NCBI GenBank assembly: GCA_018242215.1 | Contig: JAFECG010000022.1 | Coordinates: 310,001-374,000 of the forward strand | Source of the DNA: Pseudomonadota bacterium | GTDB lineage: Bacteria > Pseudomonadota > Alphaproteobacteria > Rhizobiales > Hyphomicrobiaceae | Reading direction: 5' to 3' | DNA length: 64,000 nucleotides | Part shown: positions 23,419 to 31,779 of the stretch, one piece after another | How positions within the stretch are numbered: position 1 is the first letter of the stretch | Layout of the letters: every line of letters begins with the position of its first letter | Notes under the pieces: generated by a model | Databases searched by the model: none | What the model was told of the DNA's origin: nothing | Seen by the model: only the letters and a program-made list of their open reading frames with translations | Program-made: the position numbers and the translations under genes

Positions 23419-23712
23419 CTACTGCGACGTGCCGCTCGGGGTGCTGCCAGGATTCATCTTCTGGCTCGATGTCTCGTTTTGCTGAGGCGTGTTAGGTGTT
23501 GTATCCGTGCCGGATGTTCCGGTACTCGTGCCGTTTGCAGCTGCAGCGCTTGATCCTGATTTCGTCGGTGCGGCGCTTTTATCAGATGGCATAGTCGAAT
23601 TATCCCGGCCCGGTGCATTCATGCCTGGTGCATTCGACGATCCGCTCTCGGCGCCAAAAGCTGCAGGCGAGACTGCGAGCATGATGGCAGATGCTAGAAT
23701 GACTGTCCTCAT
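23419..23712 (-). CDS. Secreted low-complexity Ser/Thr/Asn/Pro-rich protein under EcfG control
   Basis: A 97-residue protein with a signal peptide (MRTVILASAIMLAVSPAAFGAE). A low-complexity tail of Ser, Thr, Ala, Gly, Asn and Pro follows with no Cys. ATG 23712 has AAAGGA nine bases upstream. The EcfG promoter lies 34 bases before the start, back to back with that of the divergent gene. It is probably a disordered periplasmic or surface protein. Confidence 0.6.
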   Translation of the reverse strand: MRTVILASAIMLAVSPAAFGAESGSSNAPGMNAPGRDNSTMPSDKSAAPTKSGSSAAAANGTSTGTSGTDTTPNTPQQNETSSQKMNPGSTPSGTSQ

Positions 23713-23745
23713 AGCGTTTCCTTTTCGCTTTTTTCTCAACTTGGA

Positions 23746-23770
23746 AACGGGTGCAATTGGGGTCGGTTCC
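23746..23770 (-). promoter_or_regulatory. EcfG promoter, GGAAC-N16-CGTT
   Basis: On the minus strand GGAAC (23770-23766) and CGTT (23749-23746), 16 bases apart, reading into the low-complexity secreted gene. Confidence 0.8.
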
Positions 23771-23784
23771 GCGGCATTCTATGG

Positions 23785-23810
23785 GGAACTGCGCTTTGAG
23801 GTTTGCCGTT
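23785..23810 (+). promoter_or_regulatory. EcfG promoter, GGAAC-N17-CGTT
   Basis: GGAAC (23785-23789) and CGTT (23807-23810), reading into the gene at 23842. Its -35 element is only 14 bases from that of the divergent EcfG promoter. Confidence 0.8.
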
Positions 23811-23841
23811 CTCTGAAGAAGATATGGTAGGAGCAGCTTTC

Positions 23842-24090
23842 ATGGCTTTTCATCGAGCGCTCGGCCGACGGCGACGATACCACGGGTTGCCCGCAGTTTC
23901 TTGGATGTCGCTCAGCAGTTCGTTCCTCGTACCGCTCGTTTTGGTGATTGCCGGCGCGCTTGGCGGTTGGCTTTTGTATGGACGTATCAGCCCTACTGTC
24001 GACAACACCGGCACGACGCGGCCGGTCGTGCAGCCCGACTTGCCGCCGTCGGGGAGCGAGCCCGCGGGGTCTCCGCGAGCTGCGCACTGA
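23842..24090 (+). CDS. Small single-pass membrane protein under EcfG control
   Basis: An 82-residue protein: a basic N-terminus (HRALGRRRRYHG), one membrane helix (LVPLVLVIAGALGGWLLYG) and a Pro/Ser-rich tail. ATG 23842 has TAGGAG upstream and lies 31 bases after the promoter -10 element, which rules out the longer frame from 23803. Function unknown. Confidence 0.65.
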   Translation: MAFHRALGRRRRYHGLPAVSWMSLSSSFLVPLVLVIAGALGGWLLYGRISPTVDNTGTTRPVVQPDLPPSGSEPAGSPRAAH

Positions 24091-24130
24091 TTTCTGGACG
24101 AAGCCCGAATACGGTCAGGCCGTCGAGAGA

Positions 24131-24484
24131 CTAGTTGATGGATTGAACGGTCTCGAGGCCGTGTTCGGCGATCAGGCCCTTCACGGCAATGATCGCGTCG
24201 GACATCCGCCGCCGTGTCTGATAACGGGCGGGCGGCTCCGAAGTGAAGACCGACGGAATGCCCCGAACGCTAAGTTCCCGGCAGAACTCGACTGTCTCTG
24301 AATCCTGCGAATAGGGAAGAACCACGGCATCTATCGTCTTCACGTTGAGAATTTTGCCGGCAAGCGCCAGACTTTCAACGACGTGCGTCTTTGCGCCGGC
24401 GGCAACGAACGACTGGCGCAACCCGAACGCGGCTTCGCCATTCGGATCAATGACGAGAATCGAAAGATCATTGAGGGACGTCAT
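24131..24484 (-). CDS. Receiver-like protein lacking the phospho-acceptor Asp
   Basis: A 117-residue protein with the fold pattern of a response-regulator receiver: LSILVIDPNGEAAFGLRQSF (beta 1 and helix 1), then TIDAVVLPYSQDSETVEFCREL, then GIPSVFTSEPP. The position after the third strand, normally the phosphorylated Asp, is Pro (VVLPYS), so it cannot be phosphorylated in the usual way. It may act as an atypical receiver or a binding module. ATG 24484 was chosen since the upstream part looks non-coding; no strong ribosome site. Confidence 0.6.
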   Translation of the reverse strand: MTSLNDLSILVIDPNGEAAFGLRQSFVAAGAKTHVVESLALAGKILNVKTIDAVVLPYSQDSETVEFCRELSVRGIPSVFTSEPPARYQTRRRMSDAIIAVKGLIAEHGLETVQSIN

Positions 24485-24993
24485 AGTGGGTACCTTGCGG
24501 CGCGATGCGGTCGCGCTTTCCGCTTGGAGCCCGGCATCATGGCCGGGCAGTCCCAGGATGACAGCAACGCAACAGGGCAACGTAGCTGACAACTATTTAG
24601 ACAAGCCCGTTGCTAGAAGGCTACGCATCTGCACCAAGTTCAGGCAAGTGGAAGTTTTTCCTTTCGGCAAACAATCGTCATTGCATTGCACATCCACAGA
24701 CGCCGAAAGAAATTTCGGCAAATTGCTAAGATGCGATTACGTGCCAGAGGCGGCTCGCAAATATCTTGGCACCTCGATCAAAGCTCATGCGAGTGCGGTG
24801 CGGGAGTTCCATTATTCCCGACAGGCTTGAAGTTTACTGCGAGAGCACGCACCGCTGCACAGATGCGAGATGAAGCACAATGACAGTAGACATAATTGCG
24901 GAGAGGACTTCATAGCGCGGTGCCATTCACGGGCAATTCGGTAGGCTCATTGTTTTCTCAGAAACACCCAACGCAAATGCAAGATCGTCGAAC
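24485..24993. other. Intergenic region without a convincing gene
   Basis: 509 bases between divergent genes. Open frames exist but show neither a start signal nor protein-like composition. No EcfG or sigma-54 site and no strong hairpin was seen. Confidence 0.4.
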
Positions 24994-25866
24994 ATGACAG
25001 AATCCAACAACGACTACACGCTTCCAAAGATCTGGGTTTGGGATGCGCCGAGCGGCGGCCAATTCGCAAACGTCAATCGCCCGATTGCCGGTCCTACGCA
25101 CGAGAAGGAGCTGCCGGTCGGAAAACATCCTCTGCAGCTCTATTCGCTCGCGACGCCCAACGGTCAGAAGGCCACGATCATGCTCGAAGAGCTTCTTGAG
25201 CTCGGACATAGCGGCGCCGAATACGATGCCTGGCTGATCCGCATCACCAAGGGCGACCAATTCGGAAGCGGCTTTGTCGAGATCAATCCAAATTCGAAGA
25301 TCCCGGCCCTCGTGGACCGAAGTGGCAGCACGCCGAGGCGCGTATTCGAGTCCGGCGCCATCCTGCTCTACCTTGCGGAAAAGTTCGGCGCGCTTTTGCC
25401 GACCGACGTCGATCAGCGAACGGAAGCACTCAACTGGCTTTTCTGGCAGATGGGTAGTGCCCCGTACCTCGGAGGCGGCTTCGGGCATTTCTATGCCTAT
25501 GCGCCGATAAAAATCGAATATGCGATCAACCGTTTTGCGATGGAGGCGAAGCGGCTATTGGACGTCCTCGATCGTCATCTCGCGACACACGCATTCATGG
25601 CAGGTGATGAATACTCGATCGCCGACATCGCGAACTGGCCGTGGTACGGGTTGATGGTGAAGGGCGAGTTGTATGACGCAGCCGAATTTCTGCAGGTGCA
25701 GGATTATAAGAACGTCATTCGTTGGGCGGATGTCATCGCCGAACGTCCTGCGGTAAAGCGGGGCCGGATGGTCAACCGCACGTCAGGCGCTCTCGCGACC
25801 CAACTCCGCGAACGCCACGACGCGAGCGACTTCGAAACGAAGACGCAGGACAAAGTGCACGCGTGA
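24994..25866 (+). CDS. Glutathione S-transferase, YghU/Nu class
   Basis: A 290-residue protein. A lead segment (LPKIWVWDAPSGGQFANVNRPIAGPTHEKELPVG) typical of YghU precedes the thioredoxin-fold domain (HPLQLYSLATPNGQKATIMLEELLE; NPNSKIPALVDR; FESGAILLYLAEKFG). The helical domain follows (WLFWQMGSAPYLGGGFGHF; IADIANWPWYGLM). This class binds two glutathiones and reduces peroxides and disulfides. It sits among stress genes, but no EcfG site was found upstream. Confidence 0.9.
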   Translation: MTESNNDYTLPKIWVWDAPSGGQFANVNRPIAGPTHEKELPVGKHPLQLYSLATPNGQKATIMLEELLELGHSGAEYDAWLIRITKGDQFGSGFVEINPNSKIPALVDRSGSTPRRVFESGAILLYLAEKFGALLPTDVDQRTEALNWLFWQMGSAPYLGGGFGHFYAYAPIKIEYAINRFAMEAKRLLDVLDRHLATHAFMAGDEYSIADIANWPWYGLMVKGELYDAAEFLQVQDYKNVIRWADVIAERPAVKRGRMVNRTSGALATQLRERHDASDFETKTQDKVHA

Positions 25867-25906
25867 CGTCCACGGTCTCGCGGCGGCTCGTCGCCGCGAA
25901 CCGCTC

Positions 25907-26188
25907 TCAGCAACCCCGCTTCATCATGCAGCGGCCGTATCCGGGCTCGTCGACACCCCATTGGTCGAAACAAATGTGGCGGGCGTCGCGACAGTGGATC
26001 TCATACGCGCTACGCGGAGGAATTCCGGAGTTGTCGCCGCTATTAATCGCAGACCATGGGACGTCGACAACCACGCCCGGATCTGAATTCCAACCGCGTC
26101 CGCCGCGGCTATGGCCGTTCATTTGATCGGCGGCGGCTGCGCCCCCAGCCAGGACGCAGGCCAGCGCCGTCGCGGCGAATATTTTCAT
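25907..26188 (-). CDS. Small secreted Cys-containing hypothetical protein
   Basis: A 93-residue protein with a signal peptide (MKIFAATALACVLAGGAAAADQ). The mature part has four Cys toward the end (YEIHCRDARHICFDQWG...YGRCMMKRGC), fitting two disulfide bonds in the periplasm. No family recognised. Convergent with the GST gene. Confidence 0.6.
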   Translation of the reverse strand: MKIFAATALACVLAGGAAAADQMNGHSRGGRGWNSDPGVVVDVPWSAINSGDNSGIPPRSAYEIHCRDARHICFDQWGVDEPGYGRCMMKRGC

Positions 26189-26381
26189 CGCTTGCCCTCC
26201 CGGTCTTTCCGTTCGCCCGCAGGAGTGTGCGCGGCGAACCTTGCCGGAGGGTGTCGGCGATTTCCAATTCGCTTTGCTCGGTTACCGGCCCGCCAAGGCC
26301 CGCTTCAAAAGGGCACGCTTGCTGAAGAATCAAAGGCCCCGGCCTCCCCGCTTTGGTTTCGCGGTTCTTAAGCCAGGCTCA

Positions 26382-26407
26382 GGAACAAACGTTCGGCCTA
26401 CCGCGTT
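26382..26407 (+). promoter_or_regulatory. EcfG promoter of a three-gene operon, GGAAC-N17-CGTT
   Basis: GGAAC (26382-26386) and CGTT (26404-26407), 40 bases before the first gene of the operon. Confidence 0.8.
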
Positions 26408-26446
26408 GGCCTCGGAGATATCCAAGGTCGTTGGGAGGTTGTGATT

Positions 26447-26737
26447 ATGGCGCGGATGGAGACATCGGAGGATGTCAGAACGGCATCGCATGACTTGACG
26501 GACAAAGCCGTCGATGCGGGCTTGTCGGCGGTGGATTCGCTCGAACGCACTGCTGCGAACATACAGGACGCCGGCGAGCGGCTCATTGCGAAGGGCACCG
26601 AGCTCGGTGACAACATGCAAAAAGTCGCCAGGAATTTTTCGACCGCGGTCGACAAGTCGGTCTCGGAACAGCCGTTGACGACGCTTGGGATGGCCATCGC
26701 CGCCGGCTTCATCCTCGGCGCAATTTGGAAAGCCTAA
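26447..26737 (+). CDS. ElaB/YqjD/DUF883-like membrane-anchored protein
   Basis: A 96-residue protein. A long amphipathic helical region (SHDLTDKAVDAGLSAVDSLERTAANIQDAGERLIAKGTELG) is followed by a C-terminal hydrophobic anchor with the family's ending (PLTTLGMAIAAGFILGAIWK). YqjD and ElaB are tail-anchored proteins that bind ribosomes in stationary phase. ATG 26447 has GGGAGG eight bases upstream; GTG 26441 is too close. First gene of an EcfG-controlled operon. Confidence 0.8.
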   Translation: MARMETSEDVRTASHDLTDKAVDAGLSAVDSLERTAANIQDAGERLIAKGTELGDNMQKVARNFSTAVDKSVSEQPLTTLGMAIAAGFILGAIWKA

Positions 26738-26752
26738 GCGCGGAGCGCCTTC

Positions 26753-27226
26753 GTGTTTGCAAGCCTTTTTAGACGAGCAGAAGCAAGCGTCGACAACGCG
26801 ATCGGCGAGCTGGCCAATCGCATCCTGATCACCGTGCCCTTCATTGTGGCGTTGGGCTTTGGTGCAGCCAGCCTGTCATCGTTCGTCAACCGCACCTACG
26901 GTCCTGAGATCGGCAACCTGATCGTCGCTGTGGCGTTCGTCGCCCTCGGCGGTCTCGTCGCACTCGTCGTGAGGTTGCGACGGTCTCCTCCGCCGATCGC
27001 TGACGCGGAGCCATTGGAGACCGAAGAACAGGGAGCGGCGGCGACTTCCCTCTTCGATAACGAACAGGTCATGGGCCTTCTTTCAACGGCGGCGCCCATC
27101 CTGCTCCCGGCACTGCTTCGGACCGCGACAAAGAACTGGCCACTCATCCTGGCCGTCGCGGGAGGCCTCTATGTCTTCAGCCTTTCCGAAGAGGCCGAAC
27201 CCGTGCCGCCCACACCGCAAACCTAA
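26753..27226 (+). CDS. Hypothetical membrane protein of the EcfG operon
   Basis: A 157-residue protein with three hydrophobic segments (ILITVPFIVALGFGAASL; IGNLIVAVAFVALGGLVALVV; WPLILAVAGGLYVFSL) and an acidic loop between the second and third. The N-terminal part (FRRAEASVDNAIGELANRI) is amphipathic. Such three-gene sets (DUF883-like, this, and a small anchored protein) suggest a membrane complex; that is an inference from the gene order. GTG start with GGAG upstream. Confidence 0.65.
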   Translation: MFASLFRRAEASVDNAIGELANRILITVPFIVALGFGAASLSSFVNRTYGPEIGNLIVAVAFVALGGLVALVVRLRRSPPPIADAEPLETEEQGAAATSLFDNEQVMGLLSTAAPILLPALLRTATKNWPLILAVAGGLYVFSLSEEAEPVPPTPQT

Positions 27227-27238
27227 CGGGAGATGATC

Positions 27239-27577
27239 ATGAATTCTTCGGATATGAGCCGGACTGGCTCAGCGACGAGTCCTACGGACGAGAACCGTGA
27301 AGGTTCAATGGGGTTGAACAACCCTGTCGTCGCTCTAGTTGCCGCAGGCGCGATCGGTTTCGCCGTCGGAGCCGTCGTCTGGCAATATCGCCGGAAGCAT
27401 CCGCAAAGCTTCGCGTCATTTGATCGGGCCGTCGAGATGGCGCGCTCCGGCGCTGTCGACAGCGTGCAAAAGCTTCGGCGTCGTCTCGAAAGCGAGGGCT
27501 ATTCGCCTGAAGAGATCCGGGGACGCGCGAAGACGTATCTATCCCATTTGATGGAAGCGGCACGCGGGCGCGCTTAA
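27239..27577 (+). CDS. Membrane-anchored protein with an ARSG...EGY domain
   Basis: A 112-residue protein: a polar start, one membrane helix (PVVALVAAGAIGFAVGAVVW), and a cytoplasmic C-terminal domain (FDRAVEMARSGAVDSVQKLR; RRLESEGYSPEEIRG; YLSHLMEAARG). That domain matches the free-standing protein at 22301-22504. ATG 27239 has GGGAG seven bases upstream. Last gene of the EcfG operon. Confidence 0.7.
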   Translation: MNSSDMSRTGSATSPTDENREGSMGLNNPVVALVAAGAIGFAVGAVVWQYRRKHPQSFASFDRAVEMARSGAVDSVQKLRRRLESEGYSPEEIRGRAKTYLSHLMEAARGRA

Positions 27578-27610
27578 CGCCATCCCGCCCTTTCAGACGA
27601 GAAAGAAAAA

Positions 27611-27642
27611 CACCCCGACGAGCGAGGGCTGCTGCCGGGGTG
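27611..27642 (-). terminator. Hairpin terminator for the oxidoreductase gene
   Basis: CACCCCG (27611-27617) pairs with CGGGGTG (27636-27642). On the minus strand the stem is followed by a T-rich run (complement of 27603-27610), fitting leftward termination. Confidence 0.65.
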
Positions 27643-27753
27643 CATAAGCTCTCCCATAATTCGCCAATGATTGGAGAGTGAACCAGGGTTGTCGTCCCCG
27701 TGATTCGAATCAAGCCCCAGTGAGCCCTTATCAACAGCCTACGGATGAACGCA

Positions 27754-29163
27754 TTACACCCGGCTTTCCGCCGCTCCATGCGTGGTGACCGGGGCCAGCG
27801 ACTGGAGCACCGTGGGGATTAGCTCGCTCACTGTTGGATGGATCAAAACCGACCGCGACAAGACGGTATAGGGAACATCGGCGTACATCGTCGCCGTTAT
27901 CGCGTGAATGGCTTCATCGCCCGACGTCCCCAGGATCGCAGCGCCGAGAATCTTCTTTGAATCTCCGTCGACAATGACTTTCATGAAGCCCAGCGTCTCG
28001 CCTTTTTCGACGGCGCGTCCAACGCGACTCATCGGGCGCGTTCCTACGAGAATACTATGGCCAGCAGCCAGCGCATCGCGCTCCGTCATCCCAATGCGGC
28101 CCAACGGCGGATCGATAAAGACTCCGTAGGTCAATATGCGATCACTGGCGCGACGGCGATCGCCATCCAAAAGATTGGCAGCCACGATCTCGTAATCATT
28201 ATAGGATGTGTGGGTGAAAGCGCCGCGTCCGTTGCAGTCGCCGAGCGCCCAGATGTCGCGGACGTTAGTCTGAAGTTCCTCGTCTGTTTTGACGTATCCT
28301 GCTTTATCTATTTCGATGCCAGCCGCTTGCAGGCCGAGATCGTCGGTATTCGGTCGTCGTCCGATGGCAAGCAGCAGATGCGAACCCGCGATTTCCGTGG
28401 GTTCCCCGGCCGTATCGACCGATAGCCGAACGCCGTCATTCTCTTGAACGGCTCCGGTGGCCTTGCTGCCGAGGCGAACATCGATGCACTCACGAACCAA
28501 AATCTCCCTGATCGCCTCGCTGACGTCCGCATCTTCGCGAGGCACCAAGCGCGGTGCGGCCTCTATGATGGTGACTTGACTGCCAAAGCGCCGAAAACAC
28601 TGAGCAAATTCCAATCCCACATAGCTGCCGCCGAGCACGATCAGGTGCGGTGGCAGCATATCGAGATCCATCATTGTTTCGTTGGTGAGAAAAGGAATTT
28701 TCGAAATTCCCGGTATCGATGGAACGATTGCACGCCCCCCGACGTTTAAAAAAATCTTATCGGCCTTTATCCGCGTTTCACCGCAGACAATCGCTCGAGG
28801 GGAGACAAGGCGCGCGTGACCCCGAAAAATCGTACATCCAGGCATCGATTTCAACCAAGTCTCGATGTTCGCGGAGGCTGTGTCCGACACGCGGTCCTTG
28901 CGCGCTTTGACCTTTTTCATGTCGACTGTAATGGGGCCCGCGATTTCCACTCCGTAGTCTTCGGCGCGGCGAGCCATGTGGGCCGCATATGCGCTCGCGA
29001 CCATCGTCTTCGTCGGCATGCAGCCGTTGTTGACGCACGTCCCGCCGAAGCGCCCGCGCTCGAAAACTGCGACCTTCCAGCCCGCTTGCGTCAGCCGATT
29101 GGCGAGCGAAGGACCTGCCTGACCTGTTCCGATAATGGCGGCATCGAAGGTGTCGGTCGTCAT
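27754..29163 (-). CDS. FAD-dependent disulfide oxidoreductase (mercuric-reductase-like)
   Basis: A 469-residue class I pyridine nucleotide-disulfide oxidoreductase. It has the FAD-binding site AAIIGTGQAGPSLA (8-21), the redox pair in GGTCVNNGCMPTK (Cys43 and Cys48), the NADPH site VLGGSYVGLEFA, the second FAD motif WALGDCNGRGAFTHTSYND, and a C-terminal dimer domain. There is no N-terminal MerA heavy-metal domain and no C-terminal Cys pair, so mercury reduction is unlikely. A thiol or quinone substrate is possible. It is divergent from the ergothioneine genes, and a link to thiol metabolism is only suggestive. Confidence 0.85.
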   Translation of the reverse strand: MTTDTFDAAIIGTGQAGPSLANRLTQAGWKVAVFERGRFGGTCVNNGCMPTKTMVASAYAAHMARRAEDYGVEIAGPITVDMKKVKARKDRVSDTASANIETWLKSMPGCTIFRGHARLVSPRAIVCGETRIKADKIFLNVGGRAIVPSIPGISKIPFLTNETMMDLDMLPPHLIVLGGSYVGLEFAQCFRRFGSQVTIIEAAPRLVPREDADVSEAIREILVRECIDVRLGSKATGAVQENDGVRLSVDTAGEPTEIAGSHLLLAIGRRPNTDDLGLQAAGIEIDKAGYVKTDEELQTNVRDIWALGDCNGRGAFTHTSYNDYEIVAANLLDGDRRRASDRILTYGVFIDPPLGRIGMTERDALAAGHSILVGTRPMSRVGRAVEKGETLGFMKVIVDGDSKKILGAAILGTSGDEAIHAITATMYADVPYTVLSRSVLIHPTVSELIPTVLQSLAPVTTHGAAESRV

Positions 29164-29350
29164 CGGAGACTCCTACAAAAAATGTTCCGGATGATTGCAT
29201 CCGAGGAAACGATGCGCCCGCCCCGAACGAATACGCCAATAGCTCGTGGGTATCAAATTCAAAGCCAGACAACTGTGTGGAGGGAGAGCCCTTTTGTCTC
29301 AGCCTGAAATCGGCGGACGAGATCGGAAAGACGCAATCAGGAGTAGGTCG

Positions 29351-30637
29351 ATGCGACACCAGAGCTCGAGCAGGATGCAGCGCGCGGGTTCGTCGCCGCT
29401 TGAGCTGCGTCTTTTCGAAACACGGAAGCTTTCACTCGACCTTGCGGCGCCGCTGAGTGCCGAGGACATGGTTGTTCAAGCCATGGAAGACGCGAGCCCG
29501 ACCAAATGGCACCTCGCGCACGTCACGTGGTTTTTCGAGAACTTCGTCTTGAAGCCTTATCTTCCGGGTTATCAGATTTTTGATGATGCGTTCAATTATT
29601 GCTTCAATTCCTACTACGAGAGCCAGGGCCCGCGTCATCCGCGCCCGAAGCGCGGCTTGCTGACGAGGCCCTCGATCGAACGCGTTTTCGCCTACCGCGC
29701 GCATGTCGACGAGGCTCTCGAAACTTTGATGTCCCGCGCTGACAATCCGAGCGACGTTGCGCGCCTTGTCGAGATCGGCATCAATCACGAGCAACAGCAT
29801 CAAGAGCTGCTTCTGACCGATATCCTCGCGCTCCTGGCTGCAAATCCGTTGCGGCCTGCGTATCAAGCTTCGCCAGCCGGTCTTGATTTCTCGGAGCCCG
29901 AGCCTCTGCACTGGATTACGCACGAAGGCGGCATCCATCGTATCGGTCACAGCGGTGACGGGTATTCCTGGGACAACGAGTTGCCCTCGCATGATGCGCT
30001 CGTCCATCCCTTCCAACTCGCAGATCGTCTTGTCACCAATTCGGAATGGCTCGCATTCATCAGCGATGGCGGCTACCGGACGGCGTCACTCTGGCTTGCC
30101 GACGGATGGACCACCGTCAACCAGAATGACTGGCAGGCGCCGCTTTACTGGGAAGAGCGAGACGGCGGCTGGTTTCAAATGTCGCTTCAGGGTCTGCTTC
30201 CGATCGTGCCGTCCGAGCCGGTGCGGCACGTCTCTTATTACGAGGCGGACGCATTCGCACGTTGGGCCGGCAAGCGCCTGCCAACGGAGTTCGAGTGGGA
30301 GGTTGCCGCTCGGAACAGCGACCCGAGCAGCCGCGGTCTCGATATCAATGTTCTGCGGCCGCGCCGGGCAGCGGCAGCAGAAGAACGCGCGGCACAGTTC
30401 TACGGCGACGTCTGGCAATGGACGTCCAGCGCCTATCTGCCCTACCCCGGATACAAGCCGCCCGTCGGCGCGATCGGCGAATACAACGGCAAATTCATGG
30501 TGAGGCAACATGTGCTCCGCGGCTCGTCCTGTGTGACTCCCAAAGGCCATTCACGCGCGACCTATCGCAATTTCTTTTATCCCCATCAGCGCTGGCAGTT
30601 CATCGGCCTTCGCCTGGCTTCGGAGGTCGATCAATGA
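29351..30637 (+). CDS. egtB: Ergothioneine biosynthesis sulfoxide synthase EgtB
   Basis: A 428-residue protein. The N-terminal DinB-like domain carries the iron ligands: His54 in KWHLAH and His146/His150 in NHEQQHQE. The C-terminal formylglycine-enzyme-like domain ends RGSSCVTPKGHSRATYRNFFYPHQRWQFIGLRLA. EgtB joins a sulfur donor to trimethylhistidine using oxygen. ATG 29351 has AGGAG upstream; the longer frame from 29246 lacks support. Its stop overlaps the egtD start (ATGA), so the two are coupled. Confidence 0.9.
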   Translation: MRHQSSSRMQRAGSSPLELRLFETRKLSLDLAAPLSAEDMVVQAMEDASPTKWHLAHVTWFFENFVLKPYLPGYQIFDDAFNYCFNSYYESQGPRHPRPKRGLLTRPSIERVFAYRAHVDEALETLMSRADNPSDVARLVEIGINHEQQHQELLLTDILALLAANPLRPAYQASPAGLDFSEPEPLHWITHEGGIHRIGHSGDGYSWDNELPSHDALVHPFQLADRLVTNSEWLAFISDGGYRTASLWLADGWTTVNQNDWQAPLYWEERDGGWFQMSLQGLLPIVPSEPVRHVSYYEADAFARWAGKRLPTEFEWEVAARNSDPSSRGLDINVLRPRRAAAAEERAAQFYGDVWQWTSSAYLPYPGYKPPVGAIGEYNGKFMVRQHVLRGSSCVTPKGHSRATYRNFFYPHQRWQFIGLRLASEVDQ

Positions 30638-31629
30638 GTTCCGCACAACGCGCCGCACGAATGAGCGCCGAACGAATGGTCTGCGAACTCGGCGAAATCG
30701 AGAATGATTTCGCCATCGCGGTGCTAGAGGGCCTCTCGAAAGAAAAAAAGTCGCTGCCCTGCCGCTTTTTCTATGACGCGCGCGGCAGCGAACTGTTCGA
30801 AGAAATCACGCAATTGCCGGAATATTATCCGACACGGACAGAGGCCGCCATTCTGGCGGATCATGCCGACGAAATTGCCGAGAGCATCGGCGATGGCGGC
30901 GTGCTGGTCGAATTCGGATCCGGCTCGAGCCTCAAAACCGAGATTCTGCTCGACCGCGTCGCGCATCATGTGACTTACATCGCAATCGACGTCTCGGAAA
31001 CGGCGCTTGCCGAAGCCAAGGCGCGACTTGGAAATCGCTATCCGGGACTGGACGTCCGCACCGTCGTCGGCGATTTCTCCGGTTACATCGAGATACCGGA
31101 GGATCTCTCTACCCGGCCGATGACCGGATTTTTCCCCGGCTCCACGATCGGGAACCTGGTGCCTCGCGATGCAAAGCGTCTACTTGCCGCTTTCGGACGG
31201 GTGCTTGGCCGCCAGAGCGAACTCATCATAGGTATCGATCTGAAGAAAGATCCGCGAGATCTCGTCAACGCCTACAACGACTCGGCAGGCGTGACGGCTG
31301 CGTTCAATCTTAACCTTCTGACGCGCATCAATCGCGAACTCGGTGGCACCATCGACGAGGACGGCTTCCGCCATGAGGCCATCTACGATCCCCGCGAGGG
31401 CCGCATTGAAATGCATCTCGTCAGCACGAAGGATCAGACAGTCGAGGTCTGTGGACGCCCTTTTCACTTCCGGTCGGGCGAGACCATTCACACCGAAAAC
31501 TCCTACAAGTATAGCCTCGAAGAGTTTCTAAGCCTTTCGATGGCCGCTTCCTGGAAATCGGAAGATGTCTGGACGGATGCTGATCGTAAATTCAGCGTTC
31601 ACAGACTGAAGTGGCTGAAAGGCTCCTGA
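30634..31629 (+). CDS. egtD: L-histidine N-alpha-methyltransferase EgtD
   Basis: A 331-residue SAM-dependent methyltransferase making hercynine from histidine, the first step of ergothioneine synthesis. Visible features are FFYDARGSELFEEIT and YYPTRTEAAIL (histidine-site part), VEFGSGSSLKTEILLD (SAM loop), FFPGSTIGN and the C-terminal HTENSYKYSLEEF. Start at ATG 30634, four bases inside egtB. No egtA, egtC or egtE is nearby; many proteobacteria manage with egtB and egtD. Confidence 0.93.
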   Translation: MSSAQRAARMSAERMVCELGEIENDFAIAVLEGLSKEKKSLPCRFFYDARGSELFEEITQLPEYYPTRTEAAILADHADEIAESIGDGGVLVEFGSGSSLKTEILLDRVAHHVTYIAIDVSETALAEAKARLGNRYPGLDVRTVVGDFSGYIEIPEDLSTRPMTGFFPGSTIGNLVPRDAKRLLAAFGRVLGRQSELIIGIDLKKDPRDLVNAYNDSAGVTAAFNLNLLTRINRELGGTIDEDGFRHEAIYDPREGRIEMHLVSTKDQTVEVCGRPFHFRSGETIHTENSYKYSLEEFLSLSMAASWKSEDVWTDADRKFSVHRLKWLKGS

Positions 31630-31779
31630 CGCGTATCGCGGCTTCTTGAAAAATTCGGGAAGAGATGCTGCCGCTTTGCGGCGTACATCGTCTTATGCCC
31701 AGTGAAGATAGACGACTTCGCTTTCGGATCGACGTTCCTCGCGTTGAAAGCGAAAATTATCTCATCCGCGATTTCCGTT

